Assembly: GCA_948567375.1 (NCBI GenBank)
Contig: OX419759.1
Coordinates: 60,489,493 to 60,553,492, forward strand
DNA from: Lunularia cruciata
Lineage: Eukaryota; Streptophyta; Marchantiopsida; Lunulariales; Lunulariaceae
Reading direction: 5' to 3'
DNA length: 64,000 nt
Shown: in pieces, positions 13,278 to 25,872 of the stretch
Layout: the number at the start of each line of letters is the position of its first letter
How positions within the stretch are numbered: position 1 is the first letter of the stretch
Translations under genes and position numbers: made by a program
Notes under the pieces: model-generated
The model's database searches: none
The model's input: only the letters and a program-made list of their open reading frames with translations
Told to the model about the DNA's origin: nothing

Positions 13278-16200
13278 AGGACAATATAATGTGTCTTTTG
13301 GTGACTAGAGGAGCTCAAAAACAGTTGCATGTGGGGAGGCAGTACATTTGACGTATACAATAGACGACAAATTCTTTCTCATGCTCAATGACAGCAGACC
13401 AAAATCTAAACAAACGCACTGAGGATAGAAAGATTCCTCTCCATATAACAGTACAAACTTCTCAACAAAATGATATGATCTGAATGTTTGGATCAAGTGC
13501 CACTAGGGGTCCATTTGGTTTATTCGCCGTTTGTTGGAAGTTGCCCCAGCAGTTTTGCTTTGCGACAGATTCACTGCTGTCTTTACCTTAGTAAGAATCC
13601 GGAATCTGAAATCCAAATCGGTCAATCAAATGTAACTTTTGTCCATTGATGTTTACATTACATATGTGAAACAGATCAAAGGTCAAAAGCGTTAGATTTA
13701 GTGTTTAACCTCTGGGTTTTGGAGCTGGCAGGGAGGGCTCAATCTTATATCTCAAGATCGAAGGTTCCAAATTCGCTCGTAGCATATTCCATGAAATTAT
13801 TCGCATACGCAAATCTACAGTGGAAATGTTCCTCCATGGCTTGGTATAATTTCTTGTGAAGTTTTGAACTGTTTTAAGCTAACGTAGTAAACTGACCACT
13901 GAGTGAGCACCTACTCTGCTAGAAACCCGATTGCTTGTAACTTATATAAGCTACAATTATTTTGATCTCATAATTGGTGAGCAAGAACCTCGGAAGTTGC
14001 CAATATATGATTCCTTATCCATCCATAGATAAAGTAGAAGATTCCTCTTCAAATGAAGAGGTGGTGCAAGCGTTATACTATACAGTGAATAAATAGTTTT
14101 TCTCATCACTCCACACCCATAGCGAATCCTGGGACTAGTACGGTATAACAGCCAACTTTGTCAAATGAGAAATGGGAAAAGTCTCCATGCATGCTGATTC
14201 CAATGGTGCTTACAGCACCAATGAAGAAAATGTGTCGACCATCTTGGAATGGGTAGCTCAAAAAGCAGATATGGCCAGTATAAGACTGGCCGAGAGTGCC
14301 TAAGAAAGAGGTCAATTTAATTATTCATTTAAAATCAGGAGAAGGGGAAAAGCTTTCTCTCTACTTGTTGTAATTTTGAATTTAGAGGTGAAGATGTTCT
14401 ACATCCAGACCGACATGTTATGTGCAGAGGGCTCGATTCTTATCTAAGGTTTTCCTCATTTGTCGGTGTTTGTCTTGTAATGGTAACTGCATTTAGGACT
14501 CAAATACGGAAGCACAATGATTATCTTTAGCAACCTCTACAATGCTTTGTAAAATTTAATCTGTTCTCTCTCTATAGAAATAAGCAGATTTTTTAATACT
14601 TTTTTTTCATTAATATGGCACATCACGAACTAGTAATGTATGAATAACAGATAAGCACAGATTTGACTAAGGAAAGATGAAGTCCCGAACCAAATAATAT
14701 ACCCTGGCAGAAATTGAAGGAATACATGGGATAAAAAACTGCAACAACAAGGAAGAACATATGGTTACGTGAAAACATACAAAGCTCTTAAACCAAAAGG
14801 TTATATCAACTAACAAACATCTAGTGATCACCTTGAAAAATAAAAAGAACTTGAAGAAATGAAGAGAGCTAAAAAATTCCAAGATTAGTTTCTATAGGTT
14901 TATACTCATAAATCCAAGCTCTCTAAACGAGGTATAAAAGCAAATAGAGTTTTTGTTACCTCCTCCAAATGACCCAAATATTGGTATAGTTCTTCAAATA
15001 AAGAGAAGAAATGTGATAGGTGGTAGTAATTATCTCTCTCCAAATAGTGAAGTGAGCTATGGCTAGCAAATGTCTAACAAAAGAATGCAAGTTGGATGAA
15101 ATCTCTTATGATGATATGATAATTGTACAAAAGAGATCACTCAATCTGTACCATATTTATTGAAAAAAAATGTAATATTAGGATTGAGGAATGTACATGA
15201 TCTCACATCAAACAAGAAAACATAAGGTGAGATAGAAGGAGAGATGGTATTGAGACTAGTTGGAACACTTACTTGGATAAAAACTCAATCATAAGGGAGT
15301 TTTGAGGATGCTTTGATACCAAAAATAAATATCATATAACCTCTTGTAGTAAAACAATATTAGGAAAAAAAAATTAAAAATACTATTATTATGAAAAATT
15401 AGTAAGTAAGAAAAGATATATGAAAGCATTTCCAATACTAATGGGGTAGATTCTAGAAGTCTCTCTTGAGAGTGAAAGGAGACATAAAGCAAAAATAAAT
15501 ATGTAGCTTTGAGTGGTACAAAATGGAGAACAATAAGGTGAAAGTGAATAAACAAGGAGATATAATCCACTATCAAATATGTGCACAAAACAAGATAGAA
15601 CAAATGATTGACTTAAGGTACTTGAAACCTTTTCATGGATAAACAGCAAATCATTGCAAAGGTCAAAGGATACTTGGAGGCCAACATTACCATCTCCTAA
15701 CTTTCAAGATCAATCCAATAAAAGGATAATTATGTTGCAAAAGACTACCAAAATTATCAACAATAGTATGTGAAACTAAATTTAGGAAAATCTCTCCAAT
15801 AATAATAAATTTGACAATAGAATCTTTCCTTAAAAATGCAAGAACAAATAAAGTACCAAACAAATATATAACTCCAAGTGGTACTAGATATGAAGGAATT
15901 TGCAGAAAAGAATAAAGAACAGAGAGAAACTTGAATGTAGGATATTCCAAAATCAAGTACTCAAAGATTACCTTCTAATCAAAAAAATATTGAGAATTAA
16001 GAAACTATGAGCAAAAGGGCTCTTTAATTAAGTTATAGTTTCTCCTATGAAAGAAAGTTGTGAAAGAAAGAACTTAAAAGTAATCTATGAGGATGGAGAC
16101 TTGTGTAATGCAAGCATCTTAATTTGAACATTCAAAGAGGACTAGTCTAGAAGGTGAGAGTGCTTGGAATGCACATTTATATTCTCCTCCATCTCATAGG

Positions 16201-17870
16201 AATAAAAAAGGTTAGAGATTCCTTGGGGGTCGAGTATAAGACTATAGAGACATAATATGCCAAATGGTAACTACTTGGGTATTGAACTTCAATACTTTAG
16301 TACATTTTAATTAATAGTTTCTTTTATTTCATCAATCCATCTTTCAATCTCTTAGATCAATAAGTAATTGATAAAAATAACTAGATTGGATTTATTCTAG
16401 GATAGAGGAGTTGTGTAAGCCATTAGATCATTGTTATACTTTTTATATTTTTTAAATAGATAATTATTTCTTAATGTTATAATTTAATGACATATGGATA
16501 AGCACACTTTTTTGGTATGTTTAATATGAAAAGATACATAATTTTGGTGTGACTTTTACCCAAGGAAGGCTTTCTTAACAATTAGAATCAATTTTATCAT
16601 GATATAACTATTAAAAAGCTTGATTTCTCAATTTATATTCTTTATTTTCATATGATATCAAATAAGATTCTTAGTCACTTTAATCCAATTTCTTCTTAAG
16701 TTTGAAGAAATTGATTTACATCTCAATTTCTTGAACATTAGGAACATCTTAAGCGTCAACCTTCTCAAGATCAAGTGATTGAATTCCAAAAAAATTGAAC
16801 TTGTTGTAGAAGTTGTTCCTTTTAGTGAAACTGGTTTATCCAAAATAAGCTTTCTCACATTGAGAATTTTGTGACTTCTCTTACCCCATTCTTCTAATTT
16901 TTTGCTACTCTTTCTTCAAATTCTCAATTCCTCATTCTTTCATCAATTCATGATATTTTAATCTTCTCTCTTCTTATCATTGATAAAAATCCAAAATTTG
17001 ATAGGACCACATAATATATTTTGCATTTCCAAATAGAATTATTTTTCATCCAAACATTTGATAAAAATCATTGATAGTAGCCAACCTCCAATCCATTTCA
17101 AGGTCAAGAATGTTAAAAAATGAGTTAACAATAATGCCATTACATTGTAGTTCAATGTAATTGTTTGGAAAATTTTACAAATTAATAATATGTGTGTAAA
17201 AACTATTATTTAGGCTTGGTTAAAATCTTTATCTTAAAATCATTAAAACCCTTCTAACAAACTCAGATGCAATTTTGAAAATGTATTGGTAAGTGAACTT
17301 AAGATGTTAAGATGAAGGAAGGAGACAATTTAAACAATGATCATCAGTTGTTGTTAATATCTAGTATAGACTACTAGTAAGGAGCAACTTGTGATACGGA
17401 TGCTTTCATTACCAAAAAAGTATTAAAATTCTCTTACAATTTTTAGAAGTCATGAAAAATTAATCTTGCAAAAAGCATTAAGCTATCTCCTTAAGAAAGA
17501 GAAGATGATTAAAGCACAAAGCTTTATATCAATTTTATCTTTTTGATATTTTCTCATGGTTTAATAAAGAACAAGTAGAAGTCAATTAGTATTAAGCAAA
17601 GAAGATGTCACAAGTGTTTGAGATGAGGTAAATATCCTCAAAAAATGCTAGTCCTATAAAGGATTGGTCATACTTGTGATTCTTAAAAAAATATTTCAAA
17701 CATTTGAATTGTTGATTGGAATTCATGTTATGTTTCTTCTTCTAAAAAATTTCTTACCAGCATATGGATGTCATGTAAAAACACAGTTATTCAAATTTAT
17801 AATATTGCTATACGAATTGGTCTATCCCACAAAGATACAAGTAGGATATGACTATCAATGAACTAAAAGT
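13278..17870. repeat. AT-rich decayed repeat block with a relic LTR-element primer site
   Basis: No intact gene is seen. Base composition falls sharply to AT-rich from about 13.5 kb. On the minus strand 15310-15321 reads TGGTATCAAAGC, close to the TGGTATCAGAGC primer-binding site that pairs with plant initiator-Met tRNA. This suggests an LTR ends just right of it and an internal region runs leftwards from 15.3 kb. Reading frames are too decayed to name. Short dispersed similarities (AGTGGTAC-containing segments near 15.52 and 15.88 kb) fit old repeat debris. Confidence 0.4.
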
Positions 17871-20800
17871 GTCACAAAGATAACAATCTATTTTTTTGTA
17901 TGTAACTTCTTGGGCAAAGTCATTCCAAGAAGAGAGTAGTATCACCCCTATTGATATACTAACAAAATGAAAATTATTACCAATCACTTTCATTACAATT
18001 GTAGTCTAGAGGACTCTTGAAGGTGATGGATCATTTGCAACTAAGATCACTTTGCCTTGGAAATTTGTTACTTTCCAATTAACCCAACCAAATTCTGACT
18101 TACTATCATCATGATAGGTCTATGATCTTCCTTTGCACCACCATTGCAAATATTGGGTCGCATGAGATAATCAAATCTCAAAGTACCTCACAAATAGAAG
18201 GACAAAACATGCAAACTATATTGGAGTAAGATCTCCCAAGGGTCCTATCTCTTTGTCATCTATGACCATAACATAGTGTTCTACCCTTCCTAAAAGGCAC
18301 TATGTTGTAGGAGGTTAAAATAACTCATATTACTTAGTCTCCCAATTTGCGGTACTTAACAATACATATGCGTATGAAAGTCCATTACAATATCATTCCT
18401 GGCCCATGTAGAGAACCTAGAGTTCCAACTTCGAATGATTCTTCCACTCTACTGCTTAAGCCTCTATGCCAAGATTTATCACAACTCAATGACTAAGGAC
18501 ACAAATATTCATACAAAGAGCACTCACATACACATACACCACCAACTTGACATTCTTGATGGTATAATCTTATTTACTATAATGGAAATATGCACCAAAT
18601 GAACATAGTAGACATTGGGTCTAAGCCCTATATACCTTTTATGCTTAGTAGCCAAAGAGATCCAATAGCTACAAATGGCTAGAAATCTTCTAATTATGTC
18701 TAGTCCTCACTAATCTTATTTTATTCTTTTCCTAATCTAATCTCCAAGTAGTTGTATTTGACATGGGATTGCCAACTCAGAAAATTTTTTATTTCTTCAT
18801 ATATCATGTAGTGGTCCACTTGGATTTTTTATTTACACTAAGGTCTACAAACTATTTAAAAGTATGAATAATCTTTACTATGATTACAAGATGTAAACAA
18901 TGATGAAGGTTTGAATGGACTACAAGAGGAAAATGACTACAAGATAAGAACTACTATGAAGGAACTGCTATCACAATGTTTGTTGTGGGTTTGTTCTTAA
19001 GACATCATTGTTACTTGGTTGTAGGATGGTCTGGCGGCATTGATGCCGGACTACTTGCATCCTTATAGATTTGAATGAGCTCTACAAGCTCCTTTCTATA
19101 CCTGGCAACCTTGTTAGCAACACTTGTTTGTGCCTCTTTGATCTTGGAGCTCATATGGCTTTGCAACTTGAGTGAGAAGGTTGTAAATTGGTTATTCATA
19201 TAGACCTTCCTCTCAAGCTTCAAGCTGTGTTTTGAAGTCTTGGATCTTTTTTTGATTTGTTGTGTCATCGGCCATTTGTTCCAGCTAGCCCAGGAGTTGA
19301 CTCATTACATGCTTTATGGTAATGAGAAGCACCGTACACTTGTTTGTTAAGTTCTTACATTCTTGTTGAAGTTCTAACTTTAGGTCCTCTTGTACCTTTG
19401 TTTTAATTTCTTCCGCCTTATCTCATGATCATTTTAGGCTTGTTGTAATTTCTTCAATAAAAAGATATGTAAGCTCTTTTAAGCTCTTGTACTGAGCCTG
19501 CATTTCACCTTTGTGTTAGCAGCCTCCAATTCTATTCTAATGGTTGCCACTTCTTCATCTTGTGCCTTAATCTGTTCATCTTGTTGGGCTCATTGTTCTA
19601 CAATGTTTCTCTACACTACATTGACCTCCATTTGTAGCATCATAAGATGACTTCATATTATTCTTGTAGCACCAGTTACTTCTTTTGGAACTTCCCAAGC
19701 AGCTTATCTTGTTCTTACAATGACACAGTCTCCTTCATAAGTTGTTCATTGGCACTATCTAGTTTGGTATGAAGTCGGGCCTTGTCTTGGCAATTGTACT
19801 TGTCTTGTCATGAAGGTACTTTACAAGCTTAACTAGCTTGTCAATTATGGAGTCTAGCTCTTTGAAGTAAGGCATGATATTTCTCAATAGTTCCATTGTT
19901 GGAGTCATTGCATGTATGCAATAGACCAAAATCAACCACACCATCAAATTAATGGAGTATGTCATATAATGGCAAATATCCTCCATTGTATTTGTCTAGT
20001 CATCTTGTGTCAAAGATTATGCTAGTGGTGTATCTTGAGAAGCACTCTCCATCTTGATGTGTTTTGACATCATTTTGTTAGCTACACCAATTGGTTTGAC
20101 CTCTTTCTACAAGTGGCCCATGGTGGAATCTTCTTCTTTCAATATTTGTACTTTTACTTCTAGTGCTTGCATTCCTTAGCGATTATAGGACCTCATTTGG
20201 AAAATCCTACTTTGTTGGTTTTTGCAACCAAAATGACATCCATGACATTCAACATAGGACTCTTAGGCTGGCAAGATTTAGAGAAGAAGATAGGTACATG
20301 CATGGGTACTTTCTTCAAAATTGTGATAGAAGCATTATTGTCTTCTTTCATTGGTGCTTTCCCTTAGTTGTTAGTCGCTTCTTAAGGTGTTGGTGATGAT
20401 TGTGCTTGGTTTTTTGTCTTCCTTGAGGTTTTTTTATTGGCATCTAATGACAAGATGCACATAACGAGTTGTCATTACCTGACTTGTTTCCATTTTGGAA
20501 GGTTTCCTTTTCTTTGTTGGAGCCAAATTAACCTTCATTGGTTGTAGAGGCTTTTTTCCACCTTGTCTCCCAACTCCACTACTTCCATTCTCTCTTGATG
20601 ATACTTTGATGACCTAAATTCACTTTTGTTTCTTGGAAATCAAGGTTTTGGCCTTCATCATGGGTACCTTCTTACTAATCATAATGATGTTTTATGATTC
20701 TTTGATAGGTACAAACTTCTTAGTACAAGCATACTCCTTGTCCACCTCATGATATTTTTTTATTTCCTTGGCCAAATCAAGATGTCCATTGAAGTGGGCC

Positions 20801-21655
20801 AAATGGTGGAAGTGGCTTGGGAATTTCTTCTATTCTTCTTTTGATAGAAAGCACATTCCAATGTAGATGCGTCCAATGAAAGATACTATGATCATGGCAA
20901 ATCCTTGGGCCATGTCCTCCAAAATTTTGTTTACTTGTTCATGAAACCTCCACCTCTCCAACCCATAGGTTTATTTTTATGTAGGAGTGAGAAGAAAATT
21001 CCTTGTATGAGGTTTTCTTTTATCAGAACAAGTTCCTGATTGATTCTATTACAGCTCATTGGATGGGGTACTTTAGACATTCTATCTTGTACCTCCAACA
21101 AATTCATCATCTATCTTGGTCTTCATACTCTTACTCAATCCACCATGAGGAGTATCAATGTAGTTTTGTCCAAATGGTGCACATTCTTCCTCAAAGACTC
21201 ATTGCAAACAATCTTTTGTCGACATGATTGGATTGGCTCTTAATGACTTTCCTTTTTTAATGAGTTGTTTTGGATCTCTTCTAGCAATGGTATGCCTATA
21301 AAGCTCCAATCCCACAATAAGAAGTCTAGATTTCTACTTCTCAAGTACTTAACTCTATAATGCAATCCCCACTTGGATAGTTTGGAAGGTTTGCAAATGA
21401 TTTTATCCAATTTGCATTGTTTGACTTCTATCTTGACCACCATCCCTTTTCTGCCATCTTGTAGTTTTCAAAAGGTGATGTCTCTTTTGTTACTTTTTTT
21501 TCTTTTGTTGGCACTTTTGCACTCAAGTTTGTAGCAAATCTTGGATAGACGTTTGAGCAATTCATATGCAAGAAGAATAGAAAATTGGAAATGTAAAAAG
21601 TAACTTTTTGTAGGGTGAGGTTTCCATTTTTTAGATATGCTTGCTTGGTCATTCC
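17870..21655 (-). repeat. Unknown-protein repeat family (CC-ORF), copy 1
   Basis: Decayed minus-strand copy of a repeat that also occurs at 25.87-29.61 kb and, split, at 32.94-35.25 plus 48.83-50.7 kb. Its 5' part near 21.2-21.45 kb encodes DWSFIGIPLLEEI. About 300-400 residues later comes a segment with PTMELLRNIMPYFKELDS (19.75-19.99 kb). The 3' coding end (19011-19268) is a charged coiled-coil-like stretch ending in PPDHPTTK. Many in-frame stops separate the pieces, so this is a pseudogene. A shared 3' tail continues to about 17.87 kb (CAAAGTGATC and GGTAGAACAC blocks found in all copies). I do not recognise the protein. It could be an accessory ORF of an LTR retrotransposon or of a non-autonomous element. 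Confidence 0.6.
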
Positions 21656-22510
21656 TCAATCAATTGAGGAAAATTTGGCAAAAGGTTCTGGTCAAACATT
21701 TCATGCACAAACCCGTCATACAAAATGGTCACAAATGGTTCTTTGGTGGCAAGCCAAAAGTCATAGGTCACAAATAGTTGACTTTGTGGCAAAATCTCAT
21801 AAAACTTTTTTTTGACTGAATCTTGTTGTTTTCACCTTGTATGAAGGAGTTCCAAAAAATTTTGACATCATTTTGAGCAAGCTTGTGTCATAGGCCTTGT
21901 CATGAGGTTTTTTACTATGAATAAGATACAATATGATGCTAAAGTTTGCGATCTTGCTTGTTTTGGAAATATGGCATTAAAAGTTGTGAAGCTGGCTGTA
22001 ATTCATATCAAGCAATTGAAGCAGCATGTCATGCTATAAGCAGAAAATTTCAAAGAAATTCTAAAATATGGGTAAGAGTTTTTGCAGATATTCCTATTAC
22101 CAATAAACTGGCAGAAGTGCAAATGGGAAAGTGCAAGGGAAATACTAAAGGTTGGATTGCTTGTCTGTTGAAGGGACAAATCTCATTTTAAATGGATTTT
22201 GTTAGTTTGTCAAATGCTCAACAAGCTCCTACATTAGCCCTGCATAAATTGGGTTTGTCAATAAAGTTTTTAAAGTGGTCACTAAAAAAATTTATGGCAA
22301 AAAGTATAAATTAGCTTGTAACCTGGTAAGAGAATTCATGTCTTCATTCCAGAAACCCGTATTTTTCAAGAGATTCATCAAGCTAGATATGGAATTTGTG
22401 AAGGATAAGACACAAACTATTCTTTTTGTTCTACTTAGTACTATCTTGGTGCCTAATATATTGTCTAAAACACTATTAAACTACAAGAAACAAGAAAACT
22501 AGGACAAAAA
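21655..22510 (-). repeat. Long repeat LR-L (probable LTR) of the gypsy/CC-ORF elements, carrying an rpl16 insertion
   Basis: By eye this aligns with 24835-25370 in the same orientation and with 25400-25870 in reverse. Shared blocks include AAATGGTTCTTTGG/AAATGGCTCTTTGG, GAAGGAGTTCCA, GTCATGAGGTTTTT and CTACTTAGTACTAT...TATTGTCTAAA. It lies between the gypsy pol relic and CC-ORF copy 1, where a 3' LTR of the former and 5' LTR of the latter would be. Relative to the other copies it has about 385 extra bases at 21941-22323, which are mitochondrial rpl16 (separate entry). Exact ends are not determined. Confidence 0.55.
21945..22300 (+). pseudogene. rpl16: Nuclear fragment of mitochondrial ribosomal protein L16 gene (NUMT)
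   Basis: The translation contains KYGIKSCEAG, YQAIEAA, RNSKIWVRVFADIPIT, GKCKGNTKGWIA, then SLSNAQQA and HKLGLSIKF. In order and spacing these match plant mitochondrial L16, from its LCFGKYGIKSCEAG region to the C-terminus. Wording such as AISRKF and FADIPIT is closer to bryophyte mitochondrial L16 as I recall it. The copy is dead: it lacks the N-terminus, has lost one base near 21960 (frame break in CFGKYG), and has TAA at 22189 in place of the conserved Glu of FEMDG. Several conserved Arg are Cys or Gln, as expected from deamination of methylated CpG. It sits inside one copy of a retroelement long repeat and is missing from the other two copies. Confidence 0.85.
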
Positions 22511-24835
22511 GGAAAAGTGGGGTCATGACATCTTCCTCTTCAAATCTGAGTGTATGTGCAGACAAAGGAAACAAAATTTATGTATTTTAACAATAATATT
22601 TACAAACTTACCATCTGTTTACTCTGGTGGCAAAAACATTACCATGTAGATTAGATAACTATAATGACCCATTATTGTAGACCATATCTACCCTATATAG
22701 CCCTATCCATCTAAGGTGTAGCTTGCCTTGAAGCAATCTATGATGGTTATCATACAATAGTACTTGGTCTTTATTAGTTATTTGTACTTGTTGAATACTT
22801 GTGTCATGATGCTTTTGTTGTTGGAGTTGTTGTTCCTTTGTTGTTCCATTAGATTCCTCTTGTTGTTCTTCTAGGAATATCAAGTGCTAAATGTAAGTGA
22901 ACTGACTATCTTCTTTGGACATGTGATCCTTTTAGAGGATTTTGTAGGTTATGATATCAAACTATACTAGTAAAATTGAGTGTAACCCGTATATAAGGAA
23001 ATATGGTGTTTTCTTGCTAGTGATCTATTTTGTAGTACAATATGCCCATAGGGAGGCAAGCAACTTTGTGTCCCAATTGTAAGCATAGTTCACCATTACT
23101 TGTTAAGGATCTTGCACAATAGGTCATTAGCCTTTTTCATGAGAGCATTTTTGTGTTTGTGTTGCAGGGAGTAGTCTTACAATGCTTGATTTGAAGATAA
23201 TTTGTGAGAGCCTCAAATAGGTTGTTGAGGAAGTGTATCCCTCAGTTATTGAGAAGCTCTAGTGTGTACCCATACTAGGAAATGATGTTGTAGAAGGAAA
23301 ACTCTAAGGCCATGTTAGCATTATCTCTTTGGTTGCTTGGGCTTCTACCATCTTTGTTGCATAATCCATACATACCAAAATGTAATTGTTGTTTTGTGGT
23401 CTTTGTAGCATGCTGAAATTGGACCTATGAAGTTAATTCTCCATTTCTTGAATGGTGCCATAGGCAAAAGTGGTTGTAGTGTCCATTGTGATGTTGAAGT
23501 AGGTCTTTTAATTTGTTGGCATGCATCACACCTCTTTATGTATTAATGTACATCCTTGTAGATTTAAGGCCACCAATACCCAATTGCTAAAATATTTTTG
23601 ATGGCCATTTTGAGGAAAACTATCTACTTGTAGCTTCCAAGTGGAGGGATTGGATTACTCCTCCTACTTTGTATGATGCTAAGCAATGCCACAGAATTTT
23701 TTCCTTGCCTAATTTGAATAGGATATTTACTTTAGTTTGATGAGGGCTCTTTTTATGATAGAAATTTTTTCATTATTTAGGATCCAATTTGGTGGAGCTT
23801 AGTACAGTATGGAGTTAATTGTGCTCTTGCATGTACCTCATGGTTCATTTGGTTGAGATTTGAAAGATTTACTCATCAAGGAAATCATTATTGATCACCT
23901 CATATTGGTTTTCCATCTTCCAAGAAATCTACACTCTTGTGGTGATGTCCTTGTGAGTTCACCTACACAATGTAGGTGAACTCTTATAGTAGTAGCATCC
24001 ATTGTGCTATTTGTCCCTTTGCACTTCAACACTTGGTAAAGAAGGTGGATTAGATCCGCTTCATTTACCAAGTATTGAAGTGAAAAGTGGTCTACATGGA
24101 ATACAAACTCATATCCCAAGAGATAATGATGGAATTTCTTATAGGCATATACTATACCAAGTGCCTCTTGTTCAATTGTTGTATACTTATACTCAACCTA
24201 CAACAATTGCGTATTGGCTTAGTACACCGGTAAATCCTTTTGTTGTCATCCTTTTGGCTCAAGATCACACCTACTGCAATTGACAAGGTGTCTATATACA
24301 CATGGAAGGGAGTGTCCTAATTAGGTGCTCTCATCATTGGGCTCTTGCTAACTTTCCTTTCAATGATACAAAAGCCTCTTCTTGGTCATATGTCTAGTTG
24401 GAGTCTTCCATCTTCTTAAGTAGCTTCATGAGCATAGCAGCCAAGGGATAAATCTTTGATAGTAACCTACATGGCCGAGGAAGGTTTGTAACTCCTTGAG
24501 ATTTATAGCCTGCTCTAGTGCTTGAATCACTTATAGTTTCTTTGTATCTACTTCCATTCCTTGGTTGGCCACACAATGTCCTAGGAGAATGCTCTCATTC
24601 ATTATGAAGAATCACTTTTCCAAGTGCAACAAGAGCCCATTAGAATTACATCATTTGAAGGTCTTTTTGAGAGAAGAAACATCATCTTTCCTTTTGCTAA
24701 AGACAAAAAATTTGTCAATGAATATCTTTAACAACTTTTACAAATATTCCTTGAAGATGGTTGTCATCATTTGTTAGAATGTCATGGGAGAATTACACCA
24801 ACTAAATGGATTCAATTGTATGCATAAGTTCTCCA
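22510..24835 (-). mobile_element. Decayed Ty3/gypsy retrotransposon, pol region
   Basis: In minus-strand order there is an RT C-terminal block at 24.4-24.6 kb (LGH...GMEVD and LQTFLGHVGYYQRFI), then RNase H remnants at 23.9-24.3 kb (FHVDHFSLQYLVN) and integrase remnants around 23.4-23.55 kb. The integrase C-terminal block at 22659-22883 reads KDQVLLYDN...QGKLHLRWIGLYRVD...NNGSL, the typical GKLKxRWxGP pattern of plant gypsy elements. Stops and frame changes separate all pieces. gag and most of RT are missing between the RT remnant and the long repeat at 24.84 kb. The long repeats at 21.66-22.51 and 24.84-25.37 kb flank it in the same orientation and are its likely LTRs. Confidence 0.75.
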
Positions 24836-25370
24836 ATTGGTGGTGAAGGTCATGATCATGACAAAAGGGTTGTGGTCAAAACATTGCAAACACAAATCCA
24901 TCATGCAAAATGGTTGCAAATGGCTCTTTGGCAATGCACCAAATGTTACGGGTTGTGGACCATTGGTGGTGGTGGTTGTGGACCAATTGGTGGTGGAATC
25001 CCATAACTTCATTTTGATTGATCTTGTCACTTTGCAATTTTTATGAAGGAGTTCCACAAATATTTGACATCATCATGAACCAGCTCGTATTGTAGACCTA
25101 GTCATGAGGTTTTTCTTAGCACAAATAGGATATGATACAATGCTAATGTTTTTTGGTCTAGGTAAGAGAATTTTGGTCTCTGTTTTGGAAACTTGTATTC
25201 ATTGGCAGGTTTTTCAAGCTACATTCAGACTTCATGAAGTACAAGATACCAATTATTTTTTCTACTTAGTACTATGCTAATGCTTAATATATTGTCTAAA
25301 GCACTATTAATTTACAAGAAATGAGAAGAATTGGGATAAAATAGAAAAGTGGGTCATGAACTACCATGAC
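24835..25370 (-). repeat. Long repeat LR-M (probable 5' LTR of the gypsy relic)
   Basis: Same orientation and blocks as 21655-22510 but without the rpl16 insert: at the equivalent point it reads AATGCTAATGTTTTTTGGTCTAGGTAAGAGAATTT without interruption. It ends next to an inverted third copy starting near 25400, so the two copies form a close hairpin-like pair. It contains a GGTGGTGGTGGTTGTGG microsatellite-like stretch near 24965. Confidence 0.5.
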
Positions 25371-25399
25371 TCATATTTCTTTCATGTACCAATTTTCCT

Positions 25400-25872
25400 T
25401 GTTGTTGTAGTTTTATAATTTTATACAATATATTAAGCATTAGGGTAATACTAAGTAGAAAAAAACAATTAGTGTGGGTCTAATCCCTTACAAAGTTAAG
25501 ATGTCAAAGTCCAGTGTGAGAAACTTCCCAAAAAATACAAGTATATAAAATGAAGATATGAATTCTCATACCCATGAACGGACAAAGTTGGCATTGTATT
25601 GTAACCTCCATTGTACTAAACAACCATCCCAACAAGGCTTACAATACAAGCTAGATTATGACAATGTTAGAGGTTTCTTGGGGCTCCTTCATATGAACTA
25701 CATGATGACAACATTAGTAAAGATGAAGTTTTGATGGTTCCCGTTGCCATTTCAAAAATCCACAGACCACAACTTTTGTCATGCCGCCAAAGAATAGTTT
25801 GCAACCAATTCATGCAAAGAATTCACACATGTAGCATTTGACCACAACCCTCCACCAAACATTATGATGGCT
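25400..25872 (+). repeat. Long repeat LR-R, inverted copy leading into CC-ORF copy 2
   Basis: This matches the reverse complement of 21655-22510: CAATATATTAAGCA...TACTAAGTAGAA at 25428-25463 mirrors the right end of the L copy, and GCCAAAGAATAGTTTGCAACC...CATTTGACCACAACCC mirrors the left end. It is followed directly by CC-ORF copy 2 on the plus strand, just as the L copy is followed by copy 1 on the minus strand. Confidence 0.5.
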
